NCBI GenBank assembly: GCA_963803495.1
Contig: CAWDMP010000002.1
Location: 1,674,001 to 1,738,000, forward strand
DNA length: 64,000 bases
Reading direction: 5' to 3'
Source of the DNA: Persicitalea sp963803495
Lineage (GTDB): Bacteria; Bacteroidota; Bacteroidia; Cytophagales; Spirosomataceae
In this document: positions 52,811 through 62,124 of the stretch, in pieces
Layout: every line of letters starts with the position of its first letter
Numbering within the stretch: position 1 is the stretch's first letter
Program-made: the position numbers and the translations under genes
The notes under the pieces: generated by a model
What the model was told of the DNA's origin: nothing
The model's input: only the letters and a program-made list of their open reading frames with translations
Database searches by the model: none

Positions 52811-53920
52811 ATGAAAAAGATAACAACCATCTACACGCTAGGCCTGCTATTTACGGTTCAGCAATTATTTGCCCAGGAGAAAACTACCGCCAGTTTTCAG
52901 CCGGACAGCTGGGATATCAAAGCGAAAAGCCACGAGTTCAAGGAGTTTCAGGGGAAGCAGGCGCTTTTCTTGAACAACGGCACGGCGCGGTTGAAGGATT
53001 CCAGTTTCAAGAACGGGATCATCGACTACGACCTCAATCTTGAACAAAAGAGAAATTTTGCGGGGGTACATTTTCGTATCCAGGACACCACCAACTACGA
53101 GGAGCTTTATCTGCGACCCCATCAGTCAGGCAATCCCGACGCCATGCAGTACTCGCCCGTCATCAACGGCAACGCGGCCTGGTAGCTGTACGGCGGCGAA
53201 GGCTACGGGGCAGCCAAGAACTACCGCTTTGGCGAGTGGATGCACGTACGGCTGGTGATCAAGGATAAGCAGATGGATGTTTTTATCGACGACATGGACA
53301 CGCCCATCCTGCAAACCAACGATCTCAAACTTGCCTCTGCCGCCGGACAGTTGGGCTTCGGTACTTTCCTGGGAGCGGCCTACTACGCCAACCTGAGCTA
53401 TCAAAAAACAGACAGTCCCACGCTATCGGGCAACCGCAAACCACAACCCGAAGCTACCACCGGGACGATCAGGCAGTGGCGCGTCTCGCAGGCTTTCGCA
53501 GAAAAAGACCTCGCCGACCTGACCACGATTAAGGGTTTCACCTTCAAAGAAGCTAAAAAACTTAACTCGGAAACTACGGGAACGATCAACCTGGCCCAAA
53601 TCTCGGCTGTATCTGAAACTACCAATACGGTATTGGCCAAGGTGGTGATCGACTCCGACCGGGCGCAGACTAAAAGGCTGGACTTCGGATTCAGCGATAA
53701 GGTGCAGGTCTTCGTCAACGACCGCATCGTCTATGCGGGCAACGATCCCTTCGTCTCGCGCGACTACCGTTTTTTGGGTACCATCGGCTATTTCGATTCG
53801 GTGTACCTGGACCTGAAAGAGGGAGAGAATGAGGTGGTTTTCGCCGTATCGGAAGCGATGGGCGGCTGGGGCTTGCAGGCTAAGTTGGCGGATTTGGATG
53901 GAGTGAAGGTAATGGATTGA
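52811..53920 (+). pseudogene. secreted LamG/DUF1080-like protein interrupted by an amber codon
   Basis: One reading frame runs from ATG 52811 to TGA 53918, broken only by TAG at 53183-53185 (GNGNAAW-stop-LYGGEGYGAAKNY, in the NAAW context). Readthrough or a CAG would give 369 aa: signal peptide (YTLGLLFTVQQLFAQ), a concanavalin-like domain (FAGVHFRIQDTTNYEELYLR; FGEWMHVRLVIKDKQMDVFI) and a C-terminal jelly-roll (about 215-369). Such domains bind or hydrolyse sugars. It starts 28 bases after the disrupted receptor gene and shares its fate. A C-to-T change is the simplest cause. Confidence 0.72.
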
Positions 53921-53944
53921 TGGCTTGTAAATACAGTCTGTTTG

Positions 53945-55426
53945 CTACACTTCGATATTCTTTTCCTCACCCAGACCAACCACCCCGCTCTTTTGCGCCC
54001 CGGCCGCGTCATAAACCACGCACGGAAACCCGAACAGGCACTTGTCTTTGATAATATCGGCCACGCTTTCGGGCACGAGCTCTTCCCAGCCAGGTTCGCC
54101 GCTTTTGACCATCGCCAGTACCTGGTCGGTGGTCCAGCGCATGTACTCTATGTTGTAATCGCGGATGTCTTCGATCTTGTCGTTGATGACCAAGTACTCG
54201 ACCAGCGGTTTCAGGTTGTCGGCTACTTCGAAGTTTTCGAGCGAATATACCGTATCATCTTCGCGCAAAGTGGGGTATATCAGCAACTTGACTTTCCGAC
54301 TGAATAGCGTCGCGAACGATTCCAGAATCCCCCCGCGCAGAAAATTGTAGTACTTCTCCTCAAAAATATTCTGCAAACTGGGGATGCCGAGCAGCAAGCC
54401 AATTTTCAGCCGCGTGAGCTCCGACAGGTACGCCACGAGCCGGAAGTACTCGTGGTAGTTGGAGATCATGACCATGTGACCCAGCGAACAGAGAATGTCC
54501 ACGCGATCCAGAAAATCCTTTTCGTCGATGTCCTCCCCGTCGTCCGACTGCAGGTTGCGGAGTGTCAGTTCCGATACCAGCAGTACCCGGTCGGGGTCGA
54601 CATCGGACTCGTCCAAAAATTGTCGGGTGCCGTTCTCGATGAGGTCGATGTGTACGTTCGTGATCGGCCGCAACCGCCCGCGCATGAGTAAAATGTGCTT
54701 TTTGTAAAAAGAATCCGAAGGCTGGAGTACCCCGCCGTCGGCCCCAAACAGGGCCGCGTTGGTGAAGCCGTTGCGCACCAGGTGCAAGCTCATGACCCGG
54801 TTGTCCACGTTCATAAAGTCAGGTCCGCTGAACCGGATCATGTCGATCTCGATGCGCTCGGGACTCAAGTCGTCCATGAGCGAGAGCAGCAGCGTATCGG
54901 CTGAGGCGTGGTAATAAAAGCAGCCGTAGATCAGATTGACGCCAATTACGCCCAGGGCTTGCTGCTGGAGGATGTTTTCGTTGTCCAGCATTTTGACGTG
55001 GATCACCACCTCATCATAAGGACCGTTGGGAACGAGCTGAAACCGCAGCCCGATCCAGCCGTGGGCTTTGTTAGTCTTATGGTAGTTAAGGGCTTCCACG
55101 GTATTGGCAAAGGCAAAAAACTGACTATTGGCCCCGCGCTGTTCGGCCAATCGCTTTTCCAATAAGCTATATTCCTTCTGAATCATTTTAAGCAGGCGCG
55201 GCTCGCAAACATATCGCCCGCTGTCCTCGGTACCATAGATGGCATCACTGAACGTCATGTCGTAGGCCGACATAGTCTTGGCGACCGTTCCCGACGCTCC
55301 GCCTGCTTTAAAAAAAATGGCGGCGGTCTCCTGCCCGGCGCCGATTTCGGCGAAGGAGCCATAAATCTGATTGTCCAGGTTGATGCGAAGGGCTTTTTGT
55401 TTGGTACCAAGATTTTTATCGTCCAT
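53945..55426 (-). CDS. conserved Bacteroidota protein of unknown function
   Basis: A 493-aa protein with no signal peptide, no membrane segment and an even, globular composition. It opens KQKALRINLDNQIYGSFAEI, then GAGQETAAIFFKAGGASGTV and MSAYDMTFSDAIYGTEDSGR, a very conserved start that I recall in many Bacteroidota proteins of this length. I cannot assign a reaction. Names given to relatives by automatic annotation are inconsistent and should not be trusted. It is a single gene, convergent with the disrupted locus and divergent from the next. Confidence 0.85.
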   Translation of the reverse strand: MDDKNLGTKQKALRINLDNQIYGSFAEIGAGQETAAIFFKAGGASGTVAKTMSAYDMTFSDAIYGTEDSGRYVCEPRLLKMIQKEYSLLEKRLAEQRGANSQFFAFANTVEALNYHKTNKAHGWIGLRFQLVPNGPYDEVVIHVKMLDNENILQQQALGVIGVNLIYGCFYYHASADTLLLSLMDDLSPERIEIDMIRFSGPDFMNVDNRVMSLHLVRNGFTNAALFGADGGVLQPSDSFYKKHILLMRGRLRPITNVHIDLIENGTRQFLDESDVDPDRVLLVSELTLRNLQSDDGEDIDEKDFLDRVDILCSLGHMVMISNYHEYFRLVAYLSELTRLKIGLLLGIPSLQNIFEEKYYNFLRGGILESFATLFSRKVKLLIYPTLREDDTVYSLENFEVADNLKPLVEYLVINDKIEDIRDYNIEYMRWTTDQVLAMVKSGEPGWEELVPESVADIIKDKCLFGFPCVVYDAAGAQKSGVVGLGEEKNIEV

Positions 55427-55634
55427 GATGCGCGGTATCGTTTCCTTATTGGTTTTTGTAAAGATAAAAAACGAAGCCCATCAATTGATGGTGGAGTAGG
55501 CTCTTTTCAACAAATGATTATAAATCAATATTTTACCTGGTATTATTGCAAATCGATGGGATTCCAGGTGCTTGTATTTCCAACTTTAGAAAGGCATCGG
55601 GTGTTTGGTAGGTCGACACTTAGCCTATTGCACT

Positions 55635-56237
55635 ATGAATCTAGCTAAAATCTCACGTTACGCCAGCATTTTTATCCTGCTGAGCCTCACCGCTTCTGCG
55701 CAGCAAACCGCCCTTGACGACCTCAACCAAAACCGCCTCAAAGTCCAAACTACCGGCATGGTGGTGCTGACGGGCTGGTCGGTGGCGAATATTGCCTACG
55801 GCGGCATCGCGGCGGCGCGAGGGGAAGGCAGCAACAAGTACTTCAACCGCATGAACATGTACTGGGGCGCGGTGAATCTGGCCATCGCCACGCCGAGCCT
55901 GATTAGTACTCTACGCCAGAGAAAATCACCCCCCACCACCCTGGAACAAAGCATCGAGGACCTGCACGGCATCGAGAAAACGCTGCTGTTCAACGCCGGG
56001 CTCGACCTGGCTTACGTCGCCGGTGGGGCCTATCTATTGGAGAAAGCCAACAACACACCCGATAAGCAGGACCGCTTCCGGGGCTTTGGGCAGTCGATCA
56101 TCCTGCAGGGCGGGTTCCTGCTGCTGTTCGACGCGGCCAACTATATGGCGCTTCGCAAGAGCCACCGCAAAGCGGCGCAGATTCTGCAAGGCGTACAGAT
56201 TTCGGGTAATTCGGTCGGTGCTACCATTAAGTTTTGA
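55635..56237 (+). CDS. hypothetical exported membrane protein
   Basis: A 200-aa protein. The signal peptide ends near residue 23 (ILLSLTASAQ). Several moderately hydrophobic helices follow (MVVLTGWSVANIAYGGIAAA; MYWGAVNLAIATPSLI; FNAGLDLAYVAGGAYLL; SIILQGGFLLLFDAANYMAL), so it is probably a small inner-membrane protein. Family not named here. The ATG at 55635 gives the clean signal sequence. Its stop overlaps the TTG start of the next gene (TTGA), indicating translational coupling. Confidence 0.7.
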   Translation: MNLAKISRYASIFILLSLTASAQQTALDDLNQNRLKVQTTGMVVLTGWSVANIAYGGIAAARGEGSNKYFNRMNMYWGAVNLAIATPSLISTLRQRKSPPTTLEQSIEDLHGIEKTLLFNAGLDLAYVAGGAYLLEKANNTPDKQDRFRGFGQSIILQGGFLLLFDAANYMALRKSHRKAAQILQGVQISGNSVGATIKF

Positions 56238-56632
56238 AAAAAGAATCACCTTTTCTGTTTGTGTACGGCACGCTGATGCGCGGCTTCGACAATCTCTTCG
56301 CGATCCGATTGCGGGCGGAGGCTTCCTTCGTAGCCGAAGGTACCTTTGCCGGACGGCTCTACCGGGTCGTGTGGTACCCGGCTGCGATTCATGAAGCGGA
56401 CGGTGGCCAGGAGGTACATGGCGAAATCTACAAAATGACTAACCCGACTACGCTATTAGCCGCGTTGGATCAGTACGAGGAAATCACAGAAGAAGAAAAA
56501 ACCAGTCTGTACCTCCGCCGCGAAGTACCCGTCACTACCACCAACGGGAGAGTACTTTCCTGCCAGGTGTACCTTTACAACCGACCCACGGTCGACCTTT
56601 CGCTCATTGAGGGCGGTAAGTTTACGTCTTGA
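56234..56632 (+). CDS. gamma-glutamylcyclotransferase-like protein
   Basis: A 132-aa GGCT-fold protein. FLFVYGTLMRGFDN carries the family YGTL motif, and the catalytic Glu is expected in the DQYEEITEE region. Relatives release 5-oxoproline from gamma-glutamyl compounds or trim gamma-glutamylamines; the substrate here is unknown. The start is TTG at 56234, overlapping the previous stop by four bases; there is no ATG near the N-terminus. Confidence 0.82.
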   Translation: MKKESPFLFVYGTLMRGFDNLFAIRLRAEASFVAEGTFAGRLYRVVWYPAAIHEADGGQEVHGEIYKMTNPTTLLAALDQYEEITEEEKTSLYLRREVPVTTTNGRVLSCQVYLYNRPTVDLSLIEGGKFTS

Positions 56633-56712
56633 TTTTCGATTTGCGGCCCGTTGTCGTATATTGGTGGGCGTTCTCCCCGGTAAGCATCCCTTACCCTACT
56701 AAACCCGCTTGC

Positions 56713-57360
56713 ATGCCCTTGCCTACCCGAATCCTGTTGGTGGACGACCACCAAATTATCTCCGACAGTTTGTCGCTGCTCTTCGGCACCATGGAGGGTA
56801 TCGAGATCGTCGGCTGCCTCAATGACAGCCGCCAAGTCATGAATTTTCTGGAAATTCATCCGGTGGATATGCTCGTGACCGACCTGAATATGCCGCACCT
56901 CGACGGCATTGAACTTACGGTGCTGGTGCGGGAGGCTTATCCCGAAATGAAGGTACTCATGCTGACCGTAAAAGACGATCTCGATGCGATTCAGGACGCC
57001 TACCGGGCGGGCGTGTCGGGCTACGTCATGAAAAAAGCCAACCGTGTCGGGTTGGAGGAGGCCCTTCGCACCGTGGCTTCGGGACAAAAATATTTTAGTG
57101 AGGCCGTCATGAAGGAACTTCTGGTTGGCGCTAAAAGCGAAGAAGCGCCCGACCACGTCGAAGAGGCCGTTTCGCTCACTCGGCGTGAGGTACAGATCGT
57201 ACGTCTCATCGCGCAGGAACTTTCGACCGCCGAAATCGCGGAGCAACTCTGCATCAGTACGGGTACCGTCGAGACCCACCGCCACAACGTCATGCGCAAG
57301 TTGGGGGCCAAAAACGTGATCGGCATCATCAAATACGCCCTCAAGTATAATGTGGTGTGA
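56713..57360 (+). CDS. NarL/LuxR-family response regulator
   Basis: A 215-aa two-domain regulator. Receiver domain (1-125): acidic pair Asp11/Asp12, phospho-acceptor Asp57 in VTDLNMP, Thr85 and Lys107/108. Helix-turn-helix of the LuxR type (about 153-210): LTRREVQIVRLIAQELSTAE, then IAEQLCISTGTVETHRHNVM. The ATG at 56713 fits the family start. Its 3' end overlaps by 20 bases the convergent histidine kinase gene, its likely partner. Confidence 0.92.
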   Translation: MPLPTRILLVDDHQIISDSLSLLFGTMEGIEIVGCLNDSRQVMNFLEIHPVDMLVTDLNMPHLDGIELTVLVREAYPEMKVLMLTVKDDLDAIQDAYRAGVSGYVMKKANRVGLEEALRTVASGQKYFSEAVMKELLVGAKSEEAPDHVEEAVSLTRREVQIVRLIAQELSTAEIAEQLCISTGTVETHRHNVMRKLGAKNVIGIIKYALKYNVV

Positions 57361-59212
57361 CGACGGGCACTAGCGGAATCTCGACGCTGATTCGGGTATG
57401 TTGCGGTTCACTGTCCACCGCCCAATTCCCGTTCAATTCTCCGACGCGCATTTGAATGTTGCGTAGCCCTACGCCCGCCGCTTCTGCGATGGCCATTTCG
57501 GCGGTACGCGAGCCGGGTTTGGGAAAGCCTACGCCATCATCACTCACCGTGATGAGGATGCGCTCAGGCTGGTAGGTCAGGCTGATCCAGGCATGGCGGG
57601 CGTGGGAATGCTTAATGACGTTATTGACCAGTTCGAGCACGATGGTATAGATTTGATACTCTATGGCAACGTCGAAACGGTACTCCCGGCCGTCGAACAC
57701 GAAGCTGAACTGGGTCTTGTCATTCCCATTGAGCTGGTCCACCAGTTTTTGGATAGCCGTTTTCAATCCTTTGGTTTCTAATTCCTCGGGCAGCAAATTG
57801 TGCGAAATCAACCGGATGTCGGCGTAGACATCGTCCACCATGCCCAGCACATCCCCGACGATCTTGCGGTCCGAACTCGCCCAACCTTCGCCGTTCAGTG
57901 CTTCCAGCCGCCAGCGCACGGCGGCTATCTTGGTGTTGAGGTTATCATGCAGCTCGGAGGCCAGGCGTTTACGTTCCATCGACTGTCCGCGCGCGCGCGC
58001 TTGCGTGATTTCGCGGTTTTTGGTAAGTAATTGCTCATTGGAACGCCGCAGCAATCGATTGGTCCAGGAGGCGTAAGCGGCAGTTCCCAGTCCAAAGAGC
58101 ACTAGAATAATTAGAAAATTTCGGGTCTGTACCAGGCTTTCGTTTTCCAATTTCTTGATTTGAATCTCCCGCTTTTCGGCGTCGTAGCTGGCTTGCAACT
58201 CGTCGTATTTCTGCCGTACCTTATAGCGATCCAGACTATCTTCGTGCCTCTTGTGCCGTTCCAGAAACGCCAGCGCCTGCCCGTAGTTTCCGGCTTTTTT
58301 ATGTACGTCGTATAACTCATATTCCGCCCGCGACTGCACCTCCTGCCAGCCTGATTCGGTGGCGTAGTCGAGGCTCAGTTGCTGGTACTCGATGGCCTTG
58401 ACGTACTGCTTTTTGTCGGAATAGCTTTGGGCCAAATCCGCGTAGATCTCAGAAATCACCACCCCGTTATTGTCTTTTTTGGCAAGGTTCAACGCCCGTT
58501 GGCGGTAGCGGTCAGCCAGTTTTTCCTGTCCCAATCGCTGGTAGCAGTTGGCCAGGTCGTGCGGATTATTCGCCTTCAAAAAAGGGCTGGTGGCGCGGGG
58601 CAGTAACTTTTCGATTTGCCTGTAGTAGTCGAGCGCGCGGCGGTAGTCCTCACGGTAGTAATAGTAATCCCCGTAGTAATCCAGAATCCAACCCAGGTTG
58701 TTGGTGTCTTGCAATTTAGCCGCCAGCGGCCTCGCTTTTTCGAGGTACTGTTGACAGCGGTCGTGCATCCCGTTATTGCGAAGCACGAAAGCCGCCAGGA
58801 CGTAGGTATAGGACAAATGGTAGGGACTGCTGCCGCCTGCCTTCATCAGCGCGATAGCCTTCGTATAGGCTTCCAGCGCCTCGGTGTGCTTGCCTTGCAC
58901 GTCGAAACTCTTGCCAACGGCCCGTTGGTACAGCCCATCCCCCGTTTTCCAGGCTACCTTGGCGGTCAATTTTTGTAGGGTGTCAAGATAGGCGGGGACG
59001 CGGGCATCGCTCACGTTGCAAAGCCGCTCGGTGAGTAGGCTTAGGTTTTCGATCAGCAGCGTATCGCGTTTTGGGGAGGGATTCGAACGCAATAAAATTT
59101 CTCGTTGCACGATGAGGCTATCGAGCGCGGGGTTTTGGGCGCGGGTATCTTGTATGAGAAGCGTCAGAAGTACCAACGCGATCAGGGTCCAAGTACGGTA
59201 CGCCCTTTCCAT
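57341..59212 (-). CDS. TPR-containing sensor histidine kinase
   Basis: A 623-aa protein. The signal peptide (WTLIALVLLTLLIQDTRAQ) is followed by a periplasmic sensor of TPR repeats (about 90-345). A single transmembrane helix lies at 364-384 (RNFLIILVLFGLGTAAYASW). After a short coiled coil comes the HisKA_3 dimerisation motif (KRLASELHDNLNTKIAAVRW; phospho-acceptor His422) and the HATPase domain (DDGVGFPKPG; VGLRNIQMRVGELNG). This is the NarX-like class that pairs with LuxR-type regulators. It is convergent with such a regulator, their coding ends overlapping by 20 bases. The ligand is unknown. Confidence 0.92.
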   Translation of the reverse strand: MERAYRTWTLIALVLLTLLIQDTRAQNPALDSLIVQREILLRSNPSPKRDTLLIENLSLLTERLCNVSDARVPAYLDTLQKLTAKVAWKTGDGLYQRAVGKSFDVQGKHTEALEAYTKAIALMKAGGSSPYHLSYTYVLAAFVLRNNGMHDRCQQYLEKARPLAAKLQDTNNLGWILDYYGDYYYYREDYRRALDYYRQIEKLLPRATSPFLKANNPHDLANCYQRLGQEKLADRYRQRALNLAKKDNNGVVISEIYADLAQSYSDKKQYVKAIEYQQLSLDYATESGWQEVQSRAEYELYDVHKKAGNYGQALAFLERHKRHEDSLDRYKVRQKYDELQASYDAEKREIQIKKLENESLVQTRNFLIILVLFGLGTAAYASWTNRLLRRSNEQLLTKNREITQARARGQSMERKRLASELHDNLNTKIAAVRWRLEALNGEGWASSDRKIVGDVLGMVDDVYADIRLISHNLLPEELETKGLKTAIQKLVDQLNGNDKTQFSFVFDGREYRFDVAIEYQIYTIVLELVNNVIKHSHARHAWISLTYQPERILITVSDDGVGFPKPGSRTAEMAIAEAAGVGLRNIQMRVGELNGNWAVDSEPQHTRISVEIPLVPVVTPHYT

Positions 59213-59288
59213 CCTAGTGTTTTTTAGCTAAAAATGCTGGTAAATCTCCCTGATTGCCAAAATCAATTTTCAGGAAATATAAGAAAAA

Positions 59289-59912
59289 CTAGTGAATGAA
59301 GAACGTCAGTCCGGCATTGCCTTGCAGGGTACGCAAGTCGGGCCGGTCATCGAAACCACCGTTGTCGTTGAGCAGGAAACTACTGGCCCGGCCAAAACTC
59401 CCGCCCACCGAAGCATTGAATGCCAGGCTTTTGGTAATAAAAAAATTCAATCCCCCTGCTACCTGAAGGGCTGGTCCCCGCATCTTCAATTCGTAGATGT
59501 TAGGGTCGCCGTTATTAAGCGTGATTGGGCCGATGATGAAGTACTGGCTACTGTAAGCCGCTTCCACGAAGGGCCTCAGGCGCTGCAGCGTACCGCCCAG
59601 GTTGAGCCGTAACCCACCCGCCAGCGAGGCCATGCTGTACCTGTCCCAGGCTTCGGGGTCGTTGAGGGCAAAGGAGTAGCCTTTGAGCCGGGCAAATAGC
59701 TCGAAGCGCTGGTTGAAACCGTAGCCCACGCGAAGTCCCAGACCCGCGCCATTGGGCTCCTGCTCATCGAGTTGACCCAAATCGGAAGAGGACCAGCGAG
59801 CGTAGTCGAGCGTGGCCGAGATCGTCACGCCCTCGGTATTGGAAACCACATCCTGGGCGTAGGTACTTAGAGTCATCAGTAACACAAAAGAAAAGGTGAG
59901 TAGGTACTTCAT
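59289..59912 (-). CDS. small outer-membrane beta-barrel protein
   Basis: A 207-aa protein with signal peptide (LLTFSFVLLMTLSTYAQ). Alternating hydrophobic strands typical of an 8-stranded porin-like barrel follow: GAGLGLRVGYGFNQRFELFA, LRPFVEAAYSSQYFIIGPIT and the C-terminal aromatic GLTFFIH. It lies 60 bases downstream of a Ser/Thr kinase gene on the same strand; a functional link is possible but not shown. It is 76 bases from the histidine kinase start. Confidence 0.7.
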   Translation of the reverse strand: MKYLLTFSFVLLMTLSTYAQDVVSNTEGVTISATLDYARWSSSDLGQLDEQEPNGAGLGLRVGYGFNQRFELFARLKGYSFALNDPEAWDRYSMASLAGGLRLNLGGTLQRLRPFVEAAYSSQYFIIGPITLNNGDPNIYELKMRGPALQVAGGLNFFITKSLAFNASVGGSFGRASSFLLNDNGGFDDRPDLRTLQGNAGLTFFIH

Positions 59913-59972
59913 GGGGATTTATCTGGTTAGACGTTTATTTATTTAGCGGTTGGCCCGTGGCCGAAAGTTGGC

Positions 59973-61874
59973 TTACTGCTTGAATACCAAACTGGTACGG
60001 TACACCCGTACCCCGTTGACGCGGCGGTTGCGCTCGAAAGTGACGCGCTCGCTGTCCTTGTTGCTATATTCAGGAAAACGGATGGTAATCCACTGCCCGT
60101 TGACGGCCTCCACGGCCTCGAACTGCACGGCCAGGTACGCGCGACTACCGTTGGTACCACTTCTGGCTTCCGTGATTCGGCCCCGCACCCGCGCGCCGGA
60201 AGCGATGGCCGTCACGCCACCCACCACCACGGGCGAAGCAGCGCGAAGCCATACCACACTTCCGCTACGCCCGACTTGATCGGAGGTAATGGTTTCTTCG
60301 AATAGCACTGGAAAGCTTTCGTTGCGTAATTCCACCGAGATGGTGCGCCGGGCAGGCGCGGGCACGGGCGGTATTTTCTCTTCGATTTGGGGGGCGGGCT
60401 TGTCCTTCCTTTGCAGCGATTTTTCCTCTTCTACCGGTATTTGCTCCACCTTCTTTTCGGCCGACGGTGGTTGTTGGGGGGGCGTGGTAGTTTTTGGCTT
60501 GGGCTTCTCGTCCGGGCGTCGCTCGGTCGGGCCGCGCTCGGTCGGGCCGCGCTCGGCTGGTAACTTAGTCACGGGGTAGTTCGAGCCACCCGACGGATAA
60601 AGCACGGTTGCCCGCCTCTCCTCCGACGCGCGCGCATCGTAGTTGGCGGCGGTCTGATCTTCGCCCAAGGGTACCACCACCAATTCCGACGACGCGGCGG
60701 TACCCGGTGGCGGTGCTTCCGGCGGCGGCGCACTACCCGTATTCCAAAAACTAACGAGCACGATACCCAGCGCCAGCAATGACGCCCCCATCAGAATAAA
60801 ACCCTCTTGTCCGAAGGCATTTTTTTTGGCCCCGGCCCAATCGAAATCGTAGCCCCGCGCCCGGCCGTAGATGCGACTGCCGATGTCGCGGGCCTTCATA
60901 AGATAAAGCCCCCAGGCGGCGCTCCCCGGCTCGCCTTCGCCCAGTAGCCTACTCGGCGCGGGCCGGGGCTTGTCGGCAGTAGCGGCGGCGCGGCTTCCCG
61001 TGGTGCCTTGCACCATAGTGACGCGGGCGGTAGCCTGAAACTGTTCCCAGTCGAGCGGGCCCGGCGATACGATGGTCGCCAGCGCAAGACGAAGGTCGTT
61101 GGCACTAGCGTGGCGTTTTTCCGGCTTTTTTTGAAGTACCTTTTCCAGTAAATCCTCTATCGCTTTCGGCAAGTCGGGCGCATGTTGCCGGATGGGCGCG
61201 GGAGGACGGTGCAAAATCTGGTTGATGAGTGTGGAGTCGGTCGTGGCGGCAAAGGGCATTTGGCCCGTCAGCAATTCGTACAGCAGAATCCCGACGGCAT
61301 ACAAATCGGATTGCACCGAAGGGTCGCCGCCGTCGAGTTGTTCGGGGGCCATGTATTCCATCGTACCCATCACGCGGTTGACGCGCGTCAGGCGCTCGCT
61401 GCCCGCCAGCCGCGCGATGCCGAAATCCATCAGCTTCACGTAGCCTTCACGGGTGAGCATAAGGTTGGCGGGCTTGATGTCGCGGTGCAGGATGTCGCGG
61501 CGGTGCGCGTGGTGCAGTCCCTGTAACGCTTGCATAATGATGCGTGCCGATTTGTCGACCGAAAACCGCCGCTGCTTGTGCAGCAGCGCTTCGAGCGTCG
61601 CGCCATCCACAAATTCCATGACCATGAAATTGTCCTCCCCTTCTTCGATGAAATTATAGAGTGTCGCGACGTTGGGATGATTGAGCCGCGCCGACACGAC
61701 CGCCTCGTTGCGGAATCGCTCGAAGAAAGTCGTGTCGCGCATCAGGTGCGGATGCAGTGCCTTCAAAGCGACCGGCCGCTGCAACAGCGTATCGGTGGCC
61801 CGGTACACCGTACCCATGCCGCCCTCGCCCAAGAGCTGCTCCACCCGATAGTTCTGTACGACGCGTCCGATCAT
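59973..61874 (-). CDS. membrane-anchored Ser/Thr protein kinase
   Basis: A 633-aa protein. N-terminal Hanks-type kinase (about 1-265): glycine loop LLGEGGMGTVYRA, Lys38 in VALKAL, catalytic HRDIKPANLML (Asp132), DFGIARL (150-156) and the APEQ motif. A proline/alanine linker precedes one transmembrane helix (about 362-385: ILMGASLLALGIVLVSFW). Outside the membrane a Pro/Lys/Glu-rich region with repeated ERGPT units (about 440-505) leads to a C-terminal beta-rich domain of about 120 residues. All catalytic residues look intact. It lies downstream of a PP2C gene and a second kinase. Confidence 0.9.
   Translation of the reverse strand: MIGRVVQNYRVEQLLGEGGMGTVYRATDTLLQRPVALKALHPHLMRDTTFFERFRNEAVVSARLNHPNVATLYNFIEEGEDNFMVMEFVDGATLEALLHKQRRFSVDKSARIIMQALQGLHHAHRRDILHRDIKPANLMLTREGYVKLMDFGIARLAGSERLTRVNRVMGTMEYMAPEQLDGGDPSVQSDLYAVGILLYELLTGQMPFAATTDSTLINQILHRPPAPIRQHAPDLPKAIEDLLEKVLQKKPEKRHASANDLRLALATIVSPGPLDWEQFQATARVTMVQGTTGSRAAATADKPRPAPSRLLGEGEPGSAAWGLYLMKARDIGSRIYGRARGYDFDWAGAKKNAFGQEGFILMGASLLALGIVLVSFWNTGSAPPPEAPPPGTAASSELVVVPLGEDQTAANYDARASEERRATVLYPSGGSNYPVTKLPAERGPTERGPTERRPDEKPKPKTTTPPQQPPSAEKKVEQIPVEEEKSLQRKDKPAPQIEEKIPPVPAPARRTISVELRNESFPVLFEETITSDQVGRSGSVVWLRAASPVVVGGVTAIASGARVRGRITEARSGTNGSRAYLAVQFEAVEAVNGQWITIRFPEYSNKDSERVTFERNRRVNGVRVYRTSLVFKQ
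60521..60550. repeat. 15-bp tandem repeat in the kinase linker
   Basis: GCTCGGTCGGGCCGC occurs twice in tandem, with a partial third copy to about 60558. In the kinase it encodes ERGPT-type five-residue repeats. Confidence 0.7.
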
Positions 61875-61972
61875 TGGTTTGCTATATAATTGTTATTTAC
61901 GGGAACGCCCGCCCGGTAGTTTATTTGTTTAGTCTATTGAATACCAGATCAATATATCAATATTGTTAACGT

Positions 61973-62029
61973 GTACCGGGGCTACACTACACCCCGCCCT
62001 ATGGTATGGCACCCCTTCGGGGCTTAGCC
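61973..62029. repeat. GC hairpin repeat between PP2C and kinase genes
   Basis: Two nested stems: CCGGGGCTACACTACACCCC and CACCCCTTCGGGGCT, followed on plus by CCTTTTTTTT. On the minus strand it begins AGCCCCGAAGGGGTGCCATA, related to 99-120. It may also end plus-strand transcription. Confidence 0.4.
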
Positions 62030-62124
62030 TTTTTTTTAAAACTTTGTCGCTTTGCGCCCTTAGGCATTCAGCGGGGTGGCCCGAGGCGCACTCTGGTACT
62101 TAGGCATTCCCTTAAACACCCCCT

